From the NCBI RefSeq assembly GCF_938029845.1, contig NZ_CALHGG010000015.1, forward strand, positions 1 through 8,277: a DNA stretch of 8,277 bases, in the 5' to 3' direction. Under the pieces are notes generated by a model. It searched no databases and was not told the DNA's origin. It was given only the letters and a program-made list of their open reading frames with translations. Numbering within the stretch: position 1 is the stretch's first letter; each line of letters begins with the position of its first letter. Shown here one piece after another: positions 1 to 8,277 of this stretch. Origin of the DNA: an uncultured Capnocytophaga sp. Its GTDB lineage: Bacteria > Bacteroidota > Bacteroidia > Flavobacteriales > Flavobacteriaceae. The position numbers and the translations under genes are program-made.

Positions 1-942
1 GACCCAATCCAGCCTTTAAATGATTTCTCTCTGTCTCAAAATAGGGTATCTCTCACTAAAGATTCTCAACAGAAAATAACTATTACTTCTGGAAATGGAG
101 AATATACACTTACTCAATCAGAAGAGAGCAAGAAAGTAGCTCAAACTTCCATTTCCTCTGATAAAAAAGAGATTGTTATTAAGGCTATTACTGAAGGAAA
201 AATCTCTGTAGAAATCACAGATGTTCTTGCTAAGAAATCTGCTTCTTTAGAAATTTCTATATTTTCCAAAGTAACTCCTCAAGATTATGAACTAAGTCAA
301 GACAAGAAAACCCTAATCAAATGGAAAGGAGCTCATACAAAAAGTTTGGATATGAATATTATAGAAGCTCTCAAAGGAGTTACAAATATAGGAGAAGAAG
401 CCTTTTCAGGAAATAAAAATATTGAACTAGTTGTTCTTCCTAAAGCGCTTACCTCTATAGCTGATCAAGTTTTTATGGATTGTTCCAATCTAAAATCAGT
501 ATCCATTCCCGATACAGTTACAAGCATTGGAAGAGGTGCTTTTGGGGATTGTACAAAGTTAGCAGAAGTACAGCTTCCTAAGGGGCTTACTGAAATCCCA
601 AATACATTCTTCTATGGATGCAAATCTCTTGCTAAAATTACGATTCCTGAAGGAGTTCAATCTGTTGGTTTTAACGCCTTTGAACAAACGCTTATCAAAG
701 AAATCATTTTCCCTGCTGCTCTCAAAACATTAGATACTGATGTGGTTGCATGGTGTGAAAAGTTAGAGAAAATAGTTTTTAAAGGTTCCACCCCTCCTAC
801 TATTGATTATAGTTCTTTAAAAAGAAAAGTAGAGAATCCTCCTTTGAAAATATATGTTCCTAAAGGGAAAAAACAAACCTATATTGATAGCTCTGAAGAA
901 TGGAAAGACTTAGAAGAGCTTATTGTAGAGAATAATTCTTAA
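1..942 (+). CDS. BspA-like leucine-rich-repeat protein, 5' end missing
   Basis: The frame is open from base 1 to the TAA at 940-942 (313 residues visible), so the true start and any signal peptide lie upstream of the window. Residues about 9-88 look like a bacterial Ig-like (Big_2-type) strand-rich domain, ending in a stretch of the 'KAITEGKISVEITD' type. Residues about 127-260 are leucine-rich repeats of the BspA/TpLRR class (LRR_5). The repeat phenylalanines fall at 135, 158, 181, 204 and 227, an exact 23-residue period, with blocks such as IGRGAFGDC and VTSIG or LTEIP. Proteins of this family are usually secreted or surface lipoproteins that take part in adhesion or protein binding; that role is inferred. 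No C-terminal type IX sorting domain is visible, and the protein ends soon after the last repeat. The 74 bp to the next gene are very AT-rich and hold no clear terminator, so read-through into the MbnP-like gene is possible. Confidence 0.85.
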   Translation, partial: DPIQPLNDFSLSQNRVSLTKDSQQKITITSGNGEYTLTQSEESKKVAQTSISSDKKEIVIKAITEGKISVEITDVLAKKSASLEISIFSKVTPQDYELSQDKKTLIKWKGAHTKSLDMNIIEALKGVTNIGEEAFSGNKNIELVVLPKALTSIADQVFMDCSNLKSVSIPDTVTSIGRGAFGDCTKLAEVQLPKGLTEIPNTFFYGCKSLAKITIPEGVQSVGFNAFEQTLIKEIIFPAALKTLDTDVVAWCEKLEKIVFKGSTPPTIDYSSLKRKVENPPLKIYVPKGKKQTYIDSSEEWKDLEELIVENNS

Positions 943-1016
943 TTACTTTTCTAAAATTCAATCACAGATTTAATATATTTATTTCATTAAATATTATAAT
1001 TTAAATACTAATAAAA

Positions 1017-2036
1017 ATGAGAAAATTCAAAACACTCCTCATGGCTATCACTACTGTGGCCGCACTCTCTTCATGTAGTAAAAAAGACGATAATAACGAT
1101 TCAACTCCTGCAAAGGTCTCCTTACAATTTGACAATTATGTAGGAACAGAAAAACTTGCCTTAGGAGCTAGTGCTAGTGCTGCAAAAGCCTACACCTCTA
1201 ATGGACAAACACTTAAATTTTCAGAAGTAAAATATGTGATTACCAATGTAGTGCTTGTGAAAGCCGATGGTACTAAAGTACCTTATCATACTGAAGATTT
1301 GGACAAAGGTGGTTTCCTAATCAACCAAGCTAAAACAGCTTCCTTGACTCCTGTGCTTAGTGGTATTCCAGAAGGAGAGTACAAAGGTATAGAATTTGGC
1401 TTGGGTGTAAAAAAAGAACTTAATAACCTTAAGCTCCAAGACAAATTTCCTAACTTCTACCGTCTTACAGGAGAATTTAAGCATTCGGGAATCATGCACT
1501 GGGAATGGGCTAATGGCTACCGCTTTGTAAAACTCGAAGGCTGGTACTCCAATCCTACCCCTGGTAAAAACAAAAAAGGAGAAGCCCTCCCTGCTATCAC
1601 AAATGGAGAACTCTCTATCCATATAGGTAGTGCTTTCAAAGGGACTAAGGTCATAGGTGAAGACAAAAAAGTAAAAGGAATTGAAAATGAAACTCTTAAT
1701 ATTGATAGAGATGCTTTCCGCTTTGTTTCCTTAGACTTCCCTAAAAACCTCTCTGTTAAGGGCGGAGCTACCGCTAAGGTAACTATCAAGGCTGATTTTG
1801 ATAAGCTCATCAATGGTACTAACAAAATCTCCCTAAATGGAAAAATCCCAGTAGTGCATAGCCTTAATAATATGTTCCCTTTCGTTAATAACATAGGAGG
1901 TAACCAAGACCTTGAAGGTAAGAAAATTATTGTAAAGGACATCAATGATCCTCAGAAAGCTCAAGAAGGCTTTGACAATTCAGAAAGCTCTGCCTTAGAC
2001 AAAGCAGGTATGTTCTCTGTACTTAGCGTAGAATAA
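1017..2036 (+). CDS. MbnP-like copper-binding family lipoprotein
   Basis: This 339-residue protein has a lipoprotein signal peptide: a basic start (MRKFK), a hydrophobic core and the lipobox LSSC with cysteine 20. The residues after it (S-K-K-D-D) resemble the Capnocytophaga export signal that sends lipoproteins to the cell surface. The rest matches the MbnP-like family: beta-rich, with the block MHWEWANGYRF at 160-170 followed by VKLEGWY, and SIHIGS around histidine 202. In MopE, a functionally related copper protein, a kynurenine made from tryptophan plus two histidines bind copper. Here H161, W162, W164 and H202 are the candidate residues, by inference. The next gene encodes an MbnH-like diheme peroxidase, the known partner type that oxidises the tryptophan. 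The ATG follows an A-rich leader (AATAAAA), and a hairpin terminator follows the stop. The family is fairly sure; copper as the ligand in this organism is not shown. Confidence 0.82.
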   Translation: MRKFKTLLMAITTVAALSSCSKKDDNNDSTPAKVSLQFDNYVGTEKLALGASASAAKAYTSNGQTLKFSEVKYVITNVVLVKADGTKVPYHTEDLDKGGFLINQAKTASLTPVLSGIPEGEYKGIEFGLGVKKELNNLKLQDKFPNFYRLTGEFKHSGIMHWEWANGYRFVKLEGWYSNPTPGKNKKGEALPAITNGELSIHIGSAFKGTKVIGEDKKVKGIENETLNIDRDAFRFVSLDFPKNLSVKGGATAKVTIKADFDKLINGTNKISLNGKIPVVHSLNNMFPFVNNIGGNQDLEGKKIIVKDINDPQKAQEGFDNSESSALDKAGMFSVLSVE

Positions 2037-2060
2037 TTGCTTTCATACTAAATTGATTAG

Positions 2061-2102
2061 AGCCTGTACTTGAAATCCATCCATTGAAAGTACAGGCTTT
2101 TT
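2061..2102 (+). terminator. Intrinsic terminator after the MbnP-like gene
   Basis: A perfect 11-bp stem (AGCCTGTACTT at 2061-2071 paired with AAGTACAGGCT at 2088-2098) with a 16-nt loop is followed directly by a T run at 2098-2102. It starts 25 bp after the MbnP-like stop and ends 25 bp before the ATG of the peroxidase gene. It should lower or separate transcription of the second gene. No clear TAnnTTTG promoter is seen between it and that gene, so the peroxidase may depend on read-through. Confidence 0.8.
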
Positions 2103-2127
2103 AAAAATCTATTTTACATTATTATCT

Positions 2128-3156
2128 ATGAAAAACATACTAATTATCTCTCTTTTACTTCCCCTTTTATATTCATGCAACAAAAACAACACCGAAGAAA
2201 CTCTACAAATAGCCAATCCAAGGCTTCCGCTTGCTATTCCTACCAATTTTCCTCCTCTAAATCCTCTTATAGAGACGGCTTACCCTACTCAATATGGAGT
2301 AGCTTTAGGTGACAAACTCTTCCATGAGGTACGCCTAAGTCGGGATAACTCTATCTCTTGTGCGACCTGCCATATCCGCGGACAAGCTTATGCTGATAGG
2401 AATGCTCGTGCTATCGGTGTTGCTGGCAGAATAGGACTACGCAATACCCCTGCTATACAGAACATGGCTTTCCTAACCCAATATATGTGGGACGGAGCAG
2501 TGGTTGATCTTAAGGAACAACCCGTAACTCCTATTGTAACCCATGAAGAAATGGATTCCTCTCTGCTAGAAGCCATTGAAAAGCTCAAAGAAGATGAGAG
2601 CTACAAACAAGCCTTTACCAAAGCTTACGGAGATAGCCATATCACCTCGGATCGGATACTGGAAAGTATTGCCCAATTCATGTATACTCTGATCTCAGCC
2701 AATAGCAAGTATGACCATGTTACTCGAGACCATACAGCAACTTTCACCCCTTTGGAACAACAAGGATATACCCTTTTTGAAGCCAAATGTGCCTCTTGTC
2801 ATAAGGGAGTCTTACAAACTGATGAATCTTTTAGAAATATTGGCTTTCCTGAGCACCCTGATACTGTAGAGGAAGCAGGGCGTGGTCGTGTTACAGGCAG
2901 TGAAGACGACCTATATCGTTTTCGGGTACCCTCCTTACGCAATGTAGAATATACGGCCCCTTATGGGAGTTTTGGACAATTCGCTACCCTGAAAGAAGTA
3001 TTGGATTATTTTGATAGTGGTGTAAAGGATTACCCAAATTTAGACCCTATGCTGAAGAATAATGGCAGGAGAATCCCCCTTACTGAAGAAGAAAAAGAAG
3101 CTCTCATAGCCTTTATGAAGACCCTAAGTGATCCGAAATTCATAGGGAGAGAGTAA
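2128..3156 (+). CDS. Diheme cytochrome c peroxidase, MbnH/MauG-like lipoprotein
   Basis: The 342-residue product begins with a lipoprotein signal peptide ending in LYSC (cysteine 17). The following residues (NKNNTEE) lack a lysine-acid export signal, so a periplasm-facing anchor is likely. Two haem c sites are clear: CATCH at 78-82 and CASCH at 221-225. Between them lies MWDGAVVDLKEQP (W121) and HEEM at 139-142, typical of the bacterial CcpA/MauG superfamily. After the second haem come FRVPSLRN (265-272) and TAPYGSFGQFATLKEVLDYFDSG (276-298, described in two parts here as TAPYGSFGQF and ATLKEVLDYF). The length fits the family. Such enzymes reduce peroxide or, as MauG and MbnH do, oxidise residues of a partner protein. 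The adjacent MbnP-like gene favours the second role: tryptophan oxidation to kynurenine for copper binding. That pairing is established for MbnP/MbnH of methanotrophs and is inferred here; an ordinary peroxidase is the alternative. Confidence 0.87.
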   Translation: MKNILIISLLLPLLYSCNKNNTEETLQIANPRLPLAIPTNFPPLNPLIETAYPTQYGVALGDKLFHEVRLSRDNSISCATCHIRGQAYADRNARAIGVAGRIGLRNTPAIQNMAFLTQYMWDGAVVDLKEQPVTPIVTHEEMDSSLLEAIEKLKEDESYKQAFTKAYGDSHITSDRILESIAQFMYTLISANSKYDHVTRDHTATFTPLEQQGYTLFEAKCASCHKGVLQTDESFRNIGFPEHPDTVEEAGRGRVTGSEDDLYRFRVPSLRNVEYTAPYGSFGQFATLKEVLDYFDSGVKDYPNLDPMLKNNGRRIPLTEEEKEALIAFMKTLSDPKFIGRE

Positions 3157-5634
<2,478 letters not shown>

Positions 5635-5645
<11 letters not shown>

Positions 5646-5665
5646 ACAAATTATCCTTATCTTTG
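5635..5665 (+). promoter_or_regulatory. Bacteroidota-type promoter of the metallopeptidase gene
   Basis: TTG (5635-5637), a 20-bp spacer and TATCTTTG (5658-5665) fit the consensus; the -33 box is ATTG rather than TTTG. The -7 box ends 18 bp before the ATG at 5684, which gives a very short leader. Confidence 0.75.
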
Positions 5666-5683
5666 CCCCCAAAAAATACTATT

Positions 5684-6544
5684 ATGAAGTGGCAAGGAAG
5701 ACGACAAAGTGACAACGTGGAAGACCGCCGTGGGGTGAGTACCACAGGAAAAGTAGCCGCTGGTGGCGGTCTAATAGGAATTGTAATTGTCCTACTCCAA
5801 CTCTTTGGAGGAGAAACAGGACAAGCTGTAGCTCCCCTCTTGGAACAGTTCAACCAAGCAGGACAAACAACCCAAGTGGCCAATGAGGCCGATCTTACCG
5901 AAGAACAAAAGGAAATCAAAGCCTTTACAGCTACCGTATTGGCTGATACTGAGGATGTTTGGGAGAAAATATTTGCAGAAAACAACTTAGGTACTTATCA
6001 GAAACCTACCTTAGTTCTTTTCACCGATGCGGTACAAACTGCCTGTGGAAACGCCAGCAGTGCCGTAGGACCATTCTATTGCCCTGGTGATCATAAGCTG
6101 TATATGGACATGAGTTTCTTCGAGGAGCTTCGCACACGCTTTGGCGCCAAAGGGGGTGACTTTGCTATTGCTTATGTGATGGCACATGAGGTAGGACACC
6201 ATATCCAAACACTCTTAGGTACCTCTAAAAAAGTACGCCAAGCCCAACAGGGACTCAGCCAAAAGGAAGCTAACAAGCTCTCAGTAGCACTAGAACTCCA
6301 AGCCGATTTCTATGCGGGAGTATGGGCACACTATGACAAGCAGTATCTCGATGCCGACGATATTGAAGAAGCGGTAAGTGCGGCCAATGCCGTGGGCGAC
6401 GATGCTATCCAAAAGCGCATGCAAGGTCAAGTTGTTCCCGATTCTTTTACTCATGGCACCTCCAAACAACGAGTTGAATGGTTTATGAAAGGCTACAATA
6501 CAGGTGACATCAATCAGGGAAATACTTTTGATAGTGTAAGATAA
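5684..6544 (+). CDS. ypfJ: YpfJ-family neutral zinc metallopeptidase
   Basis: The 286-residue protein starts MKWQGRRQSDNVEDRRG, the hallmark opening of the YpfJ/KPN_02809 family (Zn_peptidase, PF04228). One membrane segment (about 28-41, LIGIVIVLLQLFGG nearby) would anchor it with the catalytic part outside the inner membrane. Zinc ligands are visible in the HEVGHH motif (H168, catalytic E169, H172) and probably E204 of ELQADFYAGVW. The conserved pair C121 (ACGNA) and C133 (GPFYCPGD) could form a disulphide. The length is normal for the family. Substrates and physiological role are not known for the family as a whole. The ATG at 5684 is chosen because it gives the family's N-terminus; an in-frame TTG at 5663 falls in the -7 box. 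It is divergent from gyrB, and only about 31 bp separate its stop from rnpB, with no strong terminator between. Confidence 0.93.
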   Translation: MKWQGRRQSDNVEDRRGVSTTGKVAAGGGLIGIVIVLLQLFGGETGQAVAPLLEQFNQAGQTTQVANEADLTEEQKEIKAFTATVLADTEDVWEKIFAENNLGTYQKPTLVLFTDAVQTACGNASSAVGPFYCPGDHKLYMDMSFFEELRTRFGAKGGDFAIAYVMAHEVGHHIQTLLGTSKKVRQAQQGLSQKEANKLSVALELQADFYAGVWAHYDKQYLDADDIEEAVSAANAVGDDAIQKRMQGQVVPDSFTHGTSKQRVEWFMKGYNTGDINQGNTFDSVR

Positions 6545-6559
6545 AACATGAAAAGTGCA

Positions 6560-6567
6560 TAGCTTTC
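6560..6567 (+). promoter_or_regulatory. Possible -7 box of the rnpB promoter
   Basis: TAGCTTTC matches TAnnTTTG at all fixed positions but the last, and it lies about the right distance upstream of the predicted RNA 5' end near 6574. No convincing -33 box is seen 20 bp upstream, where the metallopeptidase gene ends. rnpB may also be reached by read-through from that gene. Confidence 0.35.
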
Positions 6568-6575
6568 ACTTAATA

Positions 6576-6886
6576 AAGTTTGGGTAAATCAGCTTATCGC
6601 TACCCTCGGGTAGAGGAAAGTCCGGACACCACAGAGCGCTATAGCGGGTAACGCCCGTCCGTCGTAAGGCGAGGACCAGTGCAACAGAAAGCAAGTACAG
6701 TTCGGCTGTAGTGAAATCAGGTAAACTCTATAGGGTGCAACGCCAAGTAAACCGATAACTAAGAGTGGCTCGCTCAATGTCGGAGGGTAGGCGGTTAGAA
6801 TGGTCTGGCAACAGCCCATCCAGATAAATGATAAGCACTTCCCCCTAGGGAAGCACAGAATCCGGCTTATGATTTGCCCAACCTTT
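6576..6886 (+). ncRNA. rnpB: RNase P RNA (type A)
   Basis: This is the catalytic RNA of RNase P, which matures tRNA 5' ends. The universally conserved 5' block GAGGAAAGTCCGGAC (from about 6613) and the 3' block ACAGAATCCGGCTTA (6855-6869) are both present and form the P4 core. The ends close in helix P1: TTGGGTAAATC at 6580-6590 pairs with GATTTGCCCAA at 6871-6881, with one G-U pair. P3 is a short hairpin (CTACC-CTCG-GGTAG at 6600-6613). Hairpin GGGTAACGCCC and a TTCG-capped hairpin near 6698-6712 lie inside. The size of about 310 nt is at the small end for type A RNA. Exact ends are estimated from P1. A strong terminator follows immediately. Confidence 0.95.
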
Positions 6887-6889
6887 TTA

Positions 6890-6932
6890 AATAAAAAATG
6901 CGAGATTTTTGTAAAATCTCGCATTTTTTATT
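6890..6932 (+). terminator. Long perfect hairpin terminator of rnpB
   Basis: Two arms of 20 bp (6890-6909 and 6913-6932) pair perfectly around a 3-nt loop. The GC-bearing part is ATGCGAGATTTT against AAAATCTCGCAT, flanked by an A run before and a T run after (6924-6929), so it can act in both directions. It begins only a few bases after the rnpB P1 helix. Its core recurs at 8246-8277, and its loop region also supplies the likely -33 box of the Fic gene promoter. Confidence 0.88.
6893..6924. repeat. Palindromic repeat, copy 1 of 2
   Basis: This 32-nt stretch (A6, then the TGCGAGATTTT arm, TGT, and the AAAATCTCGCAT arm) is identical to 8246-8277. The two copies lie on either side of the Fic gene, 1353 bp apart, in the same orientation. 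Confidence 0.95.
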
Positions 6933-6939
6933 ATCTTTG
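6908..6939 (+). promoter_or_regulatory. Bacteroidota-type promoter of the Fic gene, nested in the rnpB terminator
   Basis: TTTG at 6908-6911 lies in the hairpin loop. A 20-bp spacer made almost entirely of the descending hairpin arm separates it from TATCTTTG at 6932-6939, an exact consensus match. The -7 box ends 20 bp before the ATG at 6960. Confidence 0.7.
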
Positions 6940-6959
6940 CACTTGTCAAACTTTAGACT

Positions 6960-8267
6960 ATGATAGAAACACCACCTCCTTTTACCGCTACCCCTGAGGT
7001 AGTCTCTCTACTGGAAACCTTAGTCGATACAAAGCAACTCTCTGATATACAAAACGATTATCTCTATTGGGACAAAATAAAGTACAAGGCTAAGGAAGTC
7101 ACCACTCCCCTGCTGTGGCAGGCCATTAAGCTACATAGAAAACTCAATGCACGAAAGATTTCCTTTGGAGACTATAGCTTTACTTTTGTCTTAACTGATT
7201 TTATCCAAGAAACCCTATATCTGTTTGATACACAACTAAGTGGAAATCTCTCTAATTCTATAGACATACCACAGATGGATAAGGTAAAATTCATGGTCAG
7301 CTCCCTTATGGAAGAGGCCATCGCCAGTAGCCAAATAGAGGGCGCCAACACCACCCGAAAAAAGGCTAAAGAGATGATTCAGCAAGGGAAAAAACCCAAA
7401 GATAAGTCCGAACAGATGATTCTGAACAACTACACCACCATGCAACATCTGGTGGCTCATTCCCTCCAGCCCCTTTCTGAAGAGACCTTACTATATATTC
7501 ATCAACTTATCACCCATAAAACTCTTGATAACCCCGCAGAAGAGGGGGCTTTTCGCCAAAACAACGAGATACATGTAGTGAATTTTTCTAACAATGAAAT
7601 TGTACATACTCCTCCTGAATATACTGAAATTCCTAACCTTATAGGAGAATTGTGTACTTTTTTCAACACCAACACGCATCCTTTTATCCACCCTCTCATC
7701 AAGGCCTGTATCCTACACTTTATGATAGGTTTTATACATCCGTTCGTAGATGGTAATGGCCGTACTGCTCGTGCTGTTTTCTACTGGTATCTGCTCAAGG
7801 AAGGGTATTGGCTAACGGAATACCTTTCTATTTCCCGTATGATTAAGCAGAGCAAAGGACAATATGAAAAAGCCTATCTCTATACAGAAGCAGATGACCA
7901 TGACCTTACCTATTTTCTTTCCTATCAATTCAAAGTACTACACAAGGCTTACGAAGCCCTCAGGCAGTACCTCCAGATGAAGCAAAAGGAAGCCTACCAA
8001 GTGGCACATCTGCTAAAAATCTCAGGGGTCAATGAACGTATGGCTGAGCTATTGAAGCTCTTCTACGACGAACCTGAACGTATCCTTACCATCAAGGAAG
8101 TAGAACATCGCTTTCAGGTATCCAACTACACCGCCCGTACCGACCTAAAAGCCTTGGTCAATATGGGGTTCTTGGAGGTTATCAACGTCAATCAAAAGAA
8201 ACAAAACTTTGTCCGTTCTCCTCATTTTCTCCAATTATTAGAAGAAAAAAATGCGAGATTTTTGTAA
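6960..8267 (+). CDS. Fic-domain protein, class II AMP transferase type, with winged helix
   Basis: Fic proteins usually move AMP from ATP to a hydroxyl of a target protein. The core motif HPFVDGNGRTAR at 260-271 keeps the catalytic H260, the acid D264, and R268 and R271. The inhibitory helix motif SxxxEG is at 123-128 (S123, E127, G128), N-terminal to the core, which defines the self-inhibited class II type. The flap that docks targets is around 206-219 (ending HTPP). Residues about 50-115 resemble the N-terminal Fic_N domain, and residues about 373-412 form a winged helix (TIKEVEHRFQVSNYTARTDLKALVNMGFLEV), as in Shewanella SoFic-type proteins. At 435 residues it is complete and somewhat longer than SoFic. 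No separate antitoxin gene is seen next to it. The final residues (NARFL) and the stop codon are encoded by the second palindromic repeat. Its target is unknown. Confidence 0.92.
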   Translation: MIETPPPFTATPEVVSLLETLVDTKQLSDIQNDYLYWDKIKYKAKEVTTPLLWQAIKLHRKLNARKISFGDYSFTFVLTDFIQETLYLFDTQLSGNLSNSIDIPQMDKVKFMVSSLMEEAIASSQIEGANTTRKKAKEMIQQGKKPKDKSEQMILNNYTTMQHLVAHSLQPLSEETLLYIHQLITHKTLDNPAEEGAFRQNNEIHVVNFSNNEIVHTPPEYTEIPNLIGELCTFFNTNTHPFIHPLIKACILHFMIGFIHPFVDGNGRTARAVFYWYLLKEGYWLTEYLSISRMIKQSKGQYEKAYLYTEADDHDLTYFLSYQFKVLHKAYEALRQYLQMKQKEAYQVAHLLKISGVNERMAELLKLFYDEPERILTIKEVEHRFQVSNYTARTDLKALVNMGFLEVINVNQKKQNFVRSPHFLQLLEEKNARFL

Positions 8268-8277
8268 AATCTCGCAT
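8246..8277. repeat. Palindromic repeat, copy 2 of 2, overlapping the Fic gene end
   Basis: The 32 nt match copy 1 exactly and keep the full 12-bp palindromic core (8251-8262 and 8266-8277). The left arm is coding and the Fic stop codon TAA is at 8265-8267, so the hairpin straddles the gene end. The window stops at its last base, so the T run that would complete a terminator cannot be seen. Confidence 0.92.

Noticed and set aside
346..348. TTG at 346 as the start of the leucine-rich-repeat gene
   Set aside because: The frame is open and protein-like from base 1, with an Ig-like segment before this point, so the gene is cut by the window edge.
974..981. TATATTTA as the promoter of the MbnP-like gene
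   Set aside because: It lacks the final G of TAnnTTTG and lies in a very AT-rich stretch where such matches are expected by chance.
1317..1945. Two minus-strand reading frames opposite the MbnP-like gene
   Set aside because: They are shadows of a well-supported gene and lack family motifs.
5663..5665. TTG start for a longer metallopeptidase
   Set aside because: It is part of the -7 box TATCTTTG; the family N-terminus MKWQGRR begins at 5684.
6553..6571. Weak hairpin AAGTG/CACTT between the metallopeptidase gene and rnpB as a terminator
   Set aside because: The stem is only 5 bp and no T run follows.
6589..6924. Minus-strand reading frame through rnpB
   Set aside because: It is antisense to a structured RNA gene and into its terminator, with no protein-like features.
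6893..8277. The two palindromes as a CRISPR array or as ends of an insertion sequence
   Set aside because: There are only two copies, the spacing is a whole gene, and the gene between is a Fic protein, with no transposase or Cas gene.

Overview
The window looks like the chromosome of a member of the Bacteroidota, most likely the family Flavobacteriaceae. Three promoters match the Bacteroidota consensus TTTG-N19-21-TAnnTTTG, starts lack consistent Shine-Dalgarno sites and have A-rich leaders instead, the DNA is AT-rich, and the genes are of types common in that phylum. The lipoprotein encoded at 1017 carries a K-K-D-D stretch just after its lipid-bearing cysteine, similar to the lipoprotein export signal described in Capnocytophaga. 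That makes Capnocytophaga a reasonable guess at the genus, but this is inference.

Left part (1-3156, + strand): the 3' end of a BspA-type leucine-rich-repeat surface protein with a bacterial Ig-like segment before the repeats, then a two-gene unit. The first gene of the unit encodes an MbnP-like lipoprotein; the second encodes an MbnH/MauG-like diheme c-type cytochrome peroxidase lipoprotein. In methanotrophs, MbnH oxidises a tryptophan of MbnP to kynurenine, which helps bind copper, so this pair may be a copper-handling system outside any methanobactin cluster. A strong hairpin terminator lies between the two genes.

Middle part (3157-6544): gyrB and a small FabZ/ApeP-like hotdog protein form a minus-strand operon with an 8-nt overlap. 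The hotdog gene converges on the peroxidase gene with no bases between the two stop codons. gyrB is divergent from a YpfJ-type membrane-anchored zinc metallopeptidase. The 150-bp gap between them holds two clear back-to-back promoters, each with a 20-bp spacer, and a cluster of ATTAG repeats between the two -33 boxes.

Right part (6545-8277): a complete RNase P RNA gene (rnpB) ends in a long perfect hairpin terminator. The next gene, a class II Fic protein with its own inhibitory motif and a C-terminal winged helix, seems to be transcribed from a promoter whose -33 box sits in the loop of that terminator. A second copy of the hairpin core closes the window; it encodes the last residues and the stop codon of the Fic gene. 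So the Fic gene is framed by two identical 32-nt palindromic repeats, the most unusual structure here. No CRISPR array, tRNA, transposase or integrase gene was seen. Apart from rnpB, no stretch longer than 300 bases lacks a gene.
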